17,542 bases of DNA, from the NCBI GenBank assembly GCA_946617655.1, contig CAMOKL010000025.1, positions 1 to 17,542 on the forward strand, in the 5' to 3' direction. Positions 1-5,707 of the stretch are shown in pieces (the stretch's first letter is position 1; every line of letters begins with the position of its first letter). This DNA is from Anaeroplasma sp902783745 (GTDB lineage Bacteria > Bacillota_I > Bacilli_A > Acholeplasmatales > Anaeroplasmataceae). The position numbers were made by a program, and so were the translations under genes. The notes under the pieces were generated by a model, which had not been told where the DNA came from, did not search any database, and worked only from the letters and a program-made list of their open reading frames with translations.

Positions 1-590
1 TATAAAACTAAAATCAATGTAAATATTAGTAATAAAATAACAATTAAACCAATAAATATTAATAATAAAGAATAAAACATATTAAGCTTTTTCTTTATTT
101 TAGTAACATATTCAAATGAATCCTTATATCCTAAAATCTTATTAAAAATCTTATATGATTTTATATATCTTTTATCATTAAAATATAATTTTGCATCATC
201 ATATTTCTTTTTATTCAATGATTCTAATATTACCCTTGATTCATTTAATAAATCTATAGAATCCTTATATCCATCAAGCATTTCAAATATAGAAATAGCT
301 TTCTCATATAAATCATTATTAAATGATTTAATTGCTTCTTCATATAATTCATCTTTAGTATAATTATCATTAAAACCATTATTATTAATATAATCTATAT
401 TTCTTAATAAAAATTTCTTACCTTCAATGAGTTTTTTAAATTCATTCCCATCTTTATAAATAGATGTATCAGGATGATATTTTTTAGCTAATATTTTATA
501 TTTTTTATTTATTTTATCTATGGTTATAATCTCATTTTTGTTAAAACCATAAAGTTTTAAATAATAATTAATCTTCTCTTCAAATGTCAT
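1..590 (-). CDS. J-domain protein with GYKDS repeats and membrane anchor (partial)
   Basis: Open from an ATG at 588-590 to the left edge without a stop, so the C-terminus is missing (196 codons visible). The N-terminus is a J-domain: KKYKILAKKYHPDTS places the HPD motif at residues 39-41, the element that stimulates the ATPase of DnaK-type Hsp70s. Two repeats follow, each with an F-x-x-[LI]-x-GYKDS core (about residues 95-115 and 142-162), the TPR-like motif common in low-GC Gram-positive zinc-ribbon/TPR proteins. A strongly hydrophobic helix rich in Leu and Ile starts near residue 175 and runs to the edge. It lacks the Gly/Phe and zinc regions of DnaJ itself, so it is probably a membrane-anchored specialised J-protein. 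The start lies one base after the stop of the CpXC gene (TGA-T-ATG), implying translational coupling. Family call from HPD is firm; its client is unknown. Confidence 0.85.
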   Translation of the reverse strand, partial: MTFEEKINYYLKLYGFNKNEIITIDKINKKYKILAKKYHPDTSIYKDGNEFKKLIEGKKFLLRNIDYINNNGFNDNYTKDELYEEAIKSFNNDLYEKAISIFEMLDGYKDSIDLLNESRVILESLNKKKYDDAKLYFNDKRYIKSYKIFNKILGYKDSFEYVTKIKKKLNMFYSLLLIFIGLIVILLLIFTLILVL

Positions 591-591
591 A

Positions 592-2019
592 TCAATAATC
601 AATTAAAATAATATTTCTTAGCTTTCTTATCGCAGTATTAGATAAATAATTAAAATCATCTAAACTAAGATTATGCTTTTTTAACGCTTCTTCTTTAGAT
701 ATTCTTCCATCGATAGAATATATTATATCTAAATAAACATCACCTAAATATAGTTTTTCACTATCTGTTAGAAGTCCAATTAAATTACTCATCTTTTCAT
801 TATATGAAAAAAATACAGATTCTCTATAATCCATTAACGAAAGATTATCTAATGATAAATCTATTTCTTCAAATCTAATTCCTTTATAGGTATTAGGATC
901 ATTTAAAACCATTCTTATAATATTATCTAGTGATGCACATTTTAAATCACCACTATTTTTAGTAAATAAAGATAAATAACCTTTATTCAATACAATTTTA
1001 TCTCCGTCAAATTTAACAAAAACAAAAGTATTATTCATTAAATCATCAGGTCTATAATCTCTTTCGTTCTTTTCTTTATATAATTTTAACGCATCAATTA
1101 ATGGAGTATTATCAATAACAACATCTAAAGTATTAACTAAAGAATCACTTTTCTTTGAAATAACAGTAGGAAATCCCAATAGATTAGCTGAAAAATCTAA
1201 TAAATGTCCATGTCTAATATTTAATAATACTGCAGTATAAACCTCAGTATTTGAATATATTACAACCTCATCTCCAACCTCAACCATTTCATTTAATAAT
1301 GATGGTATATAAACTCTTGTTGCAATACCTTTATAATCAATTAAACCAACATCGTAATAATTATCATCTACATAAAAATTACCACGTTTATTAAACAATA
1401 AATCTTCAGCTAGTTCTAAATCTAAATATAAAGCATTGTTACCATCTAATACTTCATTTAATTCATCTAGCATAGAATTATAATAATTAAAATCAAAAGG
1501 AATCATTCTTATATCATCATTAGATATTTCTAAACATATAACAAGATTATTATCATTATATTCTAAATACATTGAATCTATATTTTTAATATCATCCTTA
1601 TAATTATTTAAAATCTTATTTCTTAAAATAACAAAGAATAATCTTAAAGCCTTAGGATCTATATTATTTTCTAATGCAATAATATTTGTTCTAAAATCAA
1701 AGAATGTTGTTGCAAAGCTATATCTTAAATTATCCTCTTTAATTGACATTAAATCAGATACATTTACAAATGCATCATAGCTTTTGTAACAATCATATAA
1801 ATCACCTAAATAAGAAATAAAACCAGATTTAAAGGAAGAATAAATCATTGATTGTGGAATAAAATTCTTATTATTACATTTAGGGCAAACATGTATAAAT
1901 GTCATCGCAGACAATACCTCGTCTCTTAATTCAGGATTATTATCAACATTTATAGAATCCTCTAAAGTCTCTATATATTCATATCCACATAAACTACATT
2001 TATAATTAATATCTTTCAT
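592..2019 (-). CDS. CpXC domain zinc-ribbon protein, 475 aa, function unknown
   Basis: Residues 6-60 match the CpXC domain pattern: C8-x-x-C11, then SINVDNNPELRDEVLS, then C45-P-K-C48 followed by FIPQSMIYSS. The four cysteines probably bind one zinc ion. The remaining roughly 400 residues are acidic and rich in Asn, Asp and Leu, with no signal peptide or membrane helix, so the protein should be cytosolic; I recognise no second domain. The extreme C-terminus (SKEEALKKHNLSLDDFNYL...) is helical and charged. It starts 8 bases after the dehydrogenase stop, with a weak purine stretch overlapping that stop, and its own stop is one base from the J-protein start, so the three genes are one operon. 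Pairing of a CpXC protein with a J-protein suggests a role in protein quality control, but this is inference only. Confidence 0.75.
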   Translation of the reverse strand: MKDINYKCSLCGYEYIETLEDSINVDNNPELRDEVLSAMTFIHVCPKCNNKNFIPQSMIYSSFKSGFISYLGDLYDCYKSYDAFVNVSDLMSIKEDNLRYSFATTFFDFRTNIIALENNIDPKALRLFFVILRNKILNNYKDDIKNIDSMYLEYNDNNLVICLEISNDDIRMIPFDFNYYNSMLDELNEVLDGNNALYLDLELAEDLLFNKRGNFYVDDNYYDVGLIDYKGIATRVYIPSLLNEMVEVGDEVVIYSNTEVYTAVLLNIRHGHLLDFSANLLGFPTVISKKSDSLVNTLDVVIDNTPLIDALKLYKEKNERDYRPDDLMNNTFVFVKFDGDKIVLNKGYLSLFTKNSGDLKCASLDNIIRMVLNDPNTYKGIRFEEIDLSLDNLSLMDYRESVFFSYNEKMSNLIGLLTDSEKLYLGDVYLDIIYSIDGRISKEEALKKHNLSLDDFNYLSNTAIRKLRNIILIDY

Positions 2020-2027
2020 ATTTATAC

Positions 2028-2903
2028 CTACAATAAATCATTAATATTTTTTCCATTTAAGACATTCATTAAATTATCATATAATCGTAATCCCATATCA
2101 TCTAATGCCTCATTAGTATTAGCTCCTATATGAGGTAAAACTATAGTATTATATTTTAATATTTCATCATTTAAATCAATTGGTTCTGGATTATAAGTAT
2201 CAATACCAATACCTTTAATCAAACCATTCTTTAAGGCATATAATAAATCATTATTATTAATTAATCCACCTCTTGCAGAATTAATAATATATGGTTTTTT
2301 CTTCATCTTTTTAAACGCATCAATATTTATCATATTTAAAGTTTCATCATTTAACGCAATAGCTAAAACTATAATATCTGATTCATTATATATAGTATCT
2401 AATGATACCATTTTTAAATTAGGGATATCACGCTTTGTCCTATTATATCCAATTACATTTGCTAAAAAACCATAATGTAATATCTCAAAAGTTCTAATGC
2501 CTATATGACCAAGACCAATAATACCTATAGTCTTATCTTTAATTTCATTTCCAATAAAATTAATATCACCAAGTATCCTAGATTCTTTAACACTATCATA
2601 ATTTCTTAATAAATTAAGTATCAACATAATGTTTAATTCCGCAACAGCGTTAACATTCAAAAAAGGAGTTCTAAAAACTATAATTCCATGACTTTTTGCA
2701 TAACAAACATCAATCATATTATAACCTGTACCATGTACTGCAATTATTTTTAAATTCTTGTTGTTATCTATAACATATTTATCAACAACGACATTTCTTG
2801 ATATTATAATATCGGCTTTTAATATATCGTTTATTATTTCAAATTTATCCATTAATTTTTCTTTTAATTTAAAAGATACAGGTTCAGTTAAATATATTCT
2901 CAT
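2028..2903 (-). CDS. D-2-hydroxyacid dehydrogenase, NAD(P)-dependent
   Basis: A 291-residue member of the D-isomer-specific 2-hydroxyacid dehydrogenase family, which reduces 2-keto acids to D-hydroxy acids. The Rossmann dinucleotide motif GIIGLGHIG is at residues 127-135. The catalytic triad is visible as Arg211 in NSARGG, Glu240 in DTYNPEP and His258 in LPHIG. The substrate-side motif VHGTGYNMID (56-65) is also typical. It is slightly shorter than the usual 310-330 residues, but both ends look intact. The ATG at 2901-2903 has a good site, AAGGAG, 5 bases upstream. It is first in the operon with the CpXC and J-domain genes and follows an extended -10 promoter (2926-2934). Exact substrate (hydroxypyruvate, phosphoglycerate, lactate or other) cannot be told from sequence. 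Confidence 0.88.
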   Translation of the reverse strand: MRIYLTEPVSFKLKEKLMDKFEIINDILKADIIISRNVVVDKYVIDNNKNLKIIAVHGTGYNMIDVCYAKSHGIIVFRTPFLNVNAVAELNIMLILNLLRNYDSVKESRILGDINFIGNEIKDKTIGIIGLGHIGIRTFEILHYGFLANVIGYNRTKRDIPNLKMVSLDTIYNESDIIVLAIALNDETLNMINIDAFKKMKKKPYIINSARGGLINNNDLLYALKNGLIKGIGIDTYNPEPIDLNDEILKYNTIVLPHIGANTNEALDDMGLRLYDNLMNVLNGKNINDLL

Positions 2904-2925
2904 AATTACTCCTTAAAACATTTAA

Positions 2926-2934
2926 ATTATAACA
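2926..2934 (-). promoter_or_regulatory. Extended -10 promoter for the dehydrogenase/CpXC/J-protein operon
   Basis: On the minus strand this reads TGTTATAAT, a perfect TGnTATAAT extended -10, about 22 bases before the dehydrogenase start. No convincing -35 hexamer is visible, as expected for extended -10 promoters. It lies just after the terminator of the upstream cyclase gene. Confidence 0.6.
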
Positions 2935-2940
2935 TATAAT

Positions 2941-2970
2941 AATAAAAATCACCATTAGGTGATTCTTATT
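2941..2970 (-). terminator. Intrinsic terminator after the diguanylate cyclase gene
   Basis: Inverted repeat AATCACC-ATTA-GGTGATT (2947-2964), extendable to 13 pairs with one mismatch, followed on the minus strand by TTTTTATTATT. It overlaps the cyclase stop codon and separates that gene from the next operon. Confidence 0.8.
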
Positions 2971-4015
2971 AATAAACTGTTTTATTTTTACCAGAGTTCT
3001 TTCCTTTATATAGCTTTTTATCAGATTTAGAAATCCACTGATCTAATGTATCTCCTTCTTTATATTCTGAAACTCCAATAGTAATAGTAGATTTTAAATG
3101 CTTATTCTTATATATAAAATCATATTCTTCTACTTTCTTTCTTATCGCATCAATCTTTTTAATAGTATTATCTATATTATTTTCTATTAAAGAAATAAGT
3201 ACAAATTCTTCTCCACCCCATCTTGCGACAAAATCATTTGAAGAATTCTCTTTTGCAAGTTTAGCAATTTCTTTTAAAACATAGTCACCACATAAATGAC
3301 CATTTTTATCATTAAAATCTTTAAAAGAATCAATATCAAATATAGAACATAAATATTTAGATTTATCTTCTAAATTATTAAAATAGATATCTAATGCATT
3401 TCTATTATAAATTTGAGTTAAATTATCAATTTCATTTTCCTTAATAATATTCTTTTCAAGCTTAACTATATATCTTAATAAAACAGACATAAAGAATATA
3501 ATAAAAATAAATACAATAGATGAATGTAAAACAATTAATAGAATATGTAATCCATCTGATGGAGGACATATAGGTGTAACATTATAAGATACTACAAATA
3601 ATATCATATAAACTATCATAAAAGTTAAACCAATAGGAATAGGTTTTATAGCACTATCTCTTAATCTTGAGAAATAGCTTGCATAAAAGCCTAATATTGT
3701 AAGACCAATTAAGCATAATTCAAATCCATTACCAAATCCACATAATATTGTTAGAACGCTCATATAAATAGTTATTTCTATTCCTGATAAATATGCAAAC
3801 AAAGTAAGAAGTTTAAATTTTAAAACAATATATAAAGCCGCATAAAAAGAAATACTGAAGCAATTAATAAATACTAAAACATAAAAATCTTTATCTAAAT
3901 TAGTGTTATATAAAAATAATAATAAATACCCAAGATGTGTCAAAAGAAATAAAGTATTAGATATTATACTTATTTTCCTTACAATACCATTATATTCCCC
4001 ATTTAAATAATTCAT
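2969..4015 (-). CDS. Membrane diguanylate cyclase (GGDEF domain)
   Basis: 348 residues when started at the ATG at 4013-4015. The N-terminal 180 residues form about six hydrophobic helices without a recognised sensor motif; the C-terminal 160 residues are a GGDEF domain that condenses two GTP into cyclic di-GMP. The signature is intact: DNLTQIYNR near 197, metal-binding FDID near 226-229, and WGGEEF with GGEEF at 267-271. The product-inhibition I-site RxxD is incomplete: Asp is present before FVARWGGEEF but the Arg position is Ser, so allosteric feedback is probably lost. In-frame ATG at 4021 and GTG at 4024 are alternatives; AGGATG (4024-4029) is best spaced for 4015. Monocistronic, flanked by its own promoter and terminator. 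No PDE or PilZ gene is nearby. Confidence 0.9.
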   Translation of the reverse strand: MNYLNGEYNGIVRKISIISNTLFLLTHLGYLLLFLYNTNLDKDFYVLVFINCFSISFYAALYIVLKFKLLTLFAYLSGIEITIYMSVLTILCGFGNGFELCLIGLTILGFYASYFSRLRDSAIKPIPIGLTFMIVYMILFVVSYNVTPICPPSDGLHILLIVLHSSIVFIFIIFFMSVLLRYIVKLEKNIIKENEIDNLTQIYNRNALDIYFNNLEDKSKYLCSIFDIDSFKDFNDKNGHLCGDYVLKEIAKLAKENSSNDFVARWGGEEFVLISLIENNIDNTIKKIDAIRKKVEEYDFIYKNKHLKSTITIGVSEYKEGDTLDQWISKSDKKLYKGKNSGKNKTVY

Positions 4016-4062
4016 AATCATCACATCCTATTAGCTTTAAAAAATGACTTCTTATTAAGATA

Positions 4063-4071
4063 ATTTTAACA
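4063..4071 (-). promoter_or_regulatory. Extended -10-like promoter for the diguanylate cyclase gene
   Basis: Reads TGTTAAAAT on the minus strand, about 47 bases before the chosen start. It is identical to the element before the HAD gene (5606-5614). No clear -35 is seen. Confidence 0.45.
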
Positions 4072-4101
4072 TATTAATTTATATTAATCTATAAAAATAG
4101 T

Positions 4102-4124
4102 AAAAAAAAGGACCAAATGGTCCT
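4102..4124 (-). terminator. Intrinsic terminator, minus strand
   Basis: Perfect hairpin AGGACC-ATTT-GGTCCT directly followed on the minus strand by eight T. This is the strongest terminator pattern in the gene-free stretch and must end a minus-strand transcript coming from beyond 4124: either the long 3' end of the 4364-5576 operon or a separate small RNA. Confidence 0.85.
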
Positions 4125-4246
4125 GAATTTTAGAATTAAGCTCCTTTTTAATAAAATGATTTTTGAATAGTATAGAGAAAGAAAACAAAAAGGAGTTAAT
4201 ATAACGTTATTTGTTGGTTCAAATGAGAAAGATAAAAACAACCAAC
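4102..4246 (-). ncRNA. Candidate small non-coding RNA of about 145 nt
   Basis: Read on the minus strand, the stretch has three successive inverted repeats. First, GTTGGTT/AACCAAC (4246-4240 with 4219-4213, 20-nt loop). Second, ATTAACTCCTTTTT with AAAAAGGAGCTTAAT (4200-4187 with 4149-4135, one bulge, 37-nt loop). Third, the terminator hairpin with eight T. Both large loops carry the same motif TCTTTCTC preceded by TTGTTTT, spaced exactly 50 bases apart. A TGATAATAT extended -10-like element (4253-4261) would place the start right at the first hairpin. It matches no riboswitch or 6S-type RNA that I recognise. It has no open frame on the minus strand worth reporting. It could instead be a structured 3' untranslated region of the gene ending at 4364. 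Confidence 0.45.
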
Positions 4247-4252
4247 GTCTAT

Positions 4253-4261
4253 ATATTATCA
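4253..4261 (-). promoter_or_regulatory. Possible extended -10 for the candidate small RNA
   Basis: Minus-strand TGATAATAT, with TG in the extended position and a near-consensus hexamer. The predicted start, about 7 bases on, coincides with the first base of the hairpin at 4246. Alternative upstream: TTTACA with a 17-base spacer before TAATAC. Both are weak in such AT-rich DNA. Confidence 0.3.
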
Positions 4262-4363
4262 AAAATCTAAAAAATTAAAAGTATTATTTTTTCATTTTTA
4301 CTATGTAAACGTTCCCATTTTTCAATGTTTTCAAAATTCTTTCATATATCGTGAAAATCATTT

Positions 4364-4993
4364 TCATAAAAGCGTTTTTAGTTCTTCTTTTATCTCAGAT
4401 AATATCATTTGTAAAAAAATATTTGGTGACTTTTTATTATAAGCATCATCTAATTTTTTATTTAAATAATCAAAATTAATTGTAATACCATAATTATAAT
4501 TAGTTAAAGTTAATAAATCATCACTTTGTAATGTTTCAAAAATACTTCTTGCGAGATTAGATGCTTCATTTGATATTCCAATAAATCTTTTTAAATTTTG
4601 AAACACAACACCAAAATCTTCTTCAAATTTATTTACTCTGTTTGTTATTTCATCAAATGTATTTAAAAATCCAAATTGAATAAAATATTTGTTTGTATTA
4701 AATATTTTTATATTTGATATTTCTACAAGTAAGCTTGCGCAATTATAGTTTATTATATTTAATTCTTTATTATCATTAAATAACTTTTCTATATAGCTAA
4801 GCTTTTCATCTATTAAATCAAAATTAATAAAAATACCTATTCCTAAATTTTCTATATAATATAGATCTTCTATATCCTTTTTAATTAATGCTAAATCTAT
4901 AGTTTTAATATTATTTTGCATAACTAATATATGACTTATAACATCATTTAACCTAAGATTTGTTTTATCTTCTTTTAAAATATAATTATTCAT
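4364..4993 (-). CDS. Hypothetical protein, 209 aa, with internal duplication
   Basis: I do not recognise a family. The protein is cytosolic by appearance (no signal peptide or membrane helix) and rich in Asn, Ile, Leu and Asp. An internal repeat is visible: GIFINFDLIDEKL at residues 53-65 and GITINFDYLNKKL at 169-181 share the pattern GIxINFDxLxxKL. In both copies a DDL or EDLYY-type acidic/aromatic stretch precedes the motif and a Lys-rich helix follows it. The middle segment (about 104-150) is predicted helical with a charged NRVNKFEEDF run. The ATG at 4991-4993 overlaps the HAD stop (ATGAATAA), so translation is coupled to the hydrolase and the two proteins may act together. The hydrolase RBS context and downstream hairpins are described separately. 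A real gene is likely because of the overlap and length, but the function is unknown. Confidence 0.7.
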   Translation of the reverse strand: MNNYILKEDKTNLRLNDVISHILVMQNNIKTIDLALIKKDIEDLYYIENLGIGIFINFDLIDEKLSYIEKLFNDNKELNIINYNCASLLVEISNIKIFNTNKYFIQFGFLNTFDEITNRVNKFEEDFGVVFQNLKRFIGISNEASNLARSIFETLQSDDLLTLTNYNYGITINFDYLNKKLDDAYNKKSPNIFLQMILSEIKEELKTLL

Positions 4994-5576
4994 CTATTTT
5001 AATACCTTCATTTCTAAAGAATTCAAACAACTCCTCATTTGAAGTATATAAATGTGGTGTTATCTTAAATTCTTCTAAACCTACTAAATTCTTTTCATTA
5101 TCATCTATAAAATAGATTTTATCAAAATTATAATCCTTATAGGAATCAATACAAATTTTATAAAATTCTTTTTCTGGCTTTCTTGTATGATGCTCCCAGG
5201 AATTAAATGTTTTATCAAATATATTAGAAAGATAGTTTGGATCTTCAAATAAAAAATTTACAAATCCTTTAACAACATTAGATAAAAGGCAAATATGATA
5301 TTTTCCTTTTAATTTCCTAATGTAATTTAATAATTCATCATTTTTATTAAAAATCATCTTCCATTCTTCTAATATTTTAGAAGAAGGTATTTTTGTATAA
5401 TTAGATATTCTATCAACTAATTCATAAATATCTATATCTCCTCTATCGGCACCATTAAAAAACTTTGGTTTTAAAATTTTAGCCTCTTCATCACTAAAAT
5501 GCATTCTAAACCATTTGGGTGAAATTTCTTGACATAAAACCCCAAAACAATCAAATATTAAAAGCTTATTTTCCAT
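4986..5576 (-). CDS. HAD-superfamily hydrolase
   Basis: 196 residues from the ATG at 5574-5576, chosen because AAAGGATGG lies just upstream; a longer in-frame start at 5615 would lack a site and overlap the promoter. The four HAD motifs are present: motif I IFDCFGVL with nucleophile Asp9, motif II LLSN (Ser99), motif III Lys133 in TRKPEKEFY, motif IV IDDN (Asp158-Asp159). These enzymes act through an aspartyl-enzyme intermediate, mostly as phosphatases. The second motif I Asp, the general acid of phosphatases, is Phe11 here, as in dehalogenase-like or other divergent members, so phosphatase activity is not assured. The helical cap insert between motifs I and II (residues 14-95) fits subfamily I. 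First gene of a pair with the overlapping 209-aa orphan. Confidence 0.85.
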   Translation of the reverse strand: MENKLLIFDCFGVLCQEISPKWFRMHFSDEEAKILKPKFFNGADRGDIDIYELVDRISNYTKIPSSKILEEWKMIFNKNDELLNYIRKLKGKYHICLLSNVVKGFVNFLFEDPNYLSNIFDKTFNSWEHHTRKPEKEFYKICIDSYKDYNFDKIYFIDDNEKNLVGLEEFKITPHLYTSNEELFEFFRNEGIKIDE

Positions 5577-5605
5577 AAATATCCATCCTTTAACAATATA
5601 TTTAG

Positions 5606-5614
5606 ATTTTAACA
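5606..5614 (-). promoter_or_regulatory. Extended -10-like promoter for the HAD gene
   Basis: Minus-strand TGTTAAAAT, 30 bases before the ATG at 5576, same sequence as at 4063-4071. It lies back to back with the plus-strand promoter of the lipoprotein operon. Confidence 0.45.
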
Positions 5615-5677
5615 TATTTTTTTAAAATTACATATTAATAAAAGCACTTTTATATATGAACTAATAAATAAATATAG

Positions 5678-5683
5678 TATAAT
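5678..5683 (+). promoter_or_regulatory. Promoter -10 of the lipoprotein operon
   Basis: Perfect TATAAT 24 bases before the ATG at 5708, with no clear -35 hexamer at the expected distance. The ribosome site AAAGGGGAT (5692-5700) follows at good spacing. The ATG at 5703 is out of frame and meets a stop at once, so 5708 is the start. Confidence 0.5.
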
Positions 5684-5707
5684 TTTTTAAAAAAGGGGAT
5701 AAATGAA

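Noticed and set aside
4223..4270. 15-residue plus-strand frame after AAAAAGGAG (4187-4195)
   Set aside because: The ATG is about 27 bases from the ribosome-like site, the peptide is tiny, and the purines are better explained as one arm of an inverted repeat on the minus strand.
4352..4366. Hairpin TGAAAAT/ATTTTCA at the end of the 209-aa gene, considered as its terminator
   Set aside because: AT-only stem with almost no loop and no following U-run.
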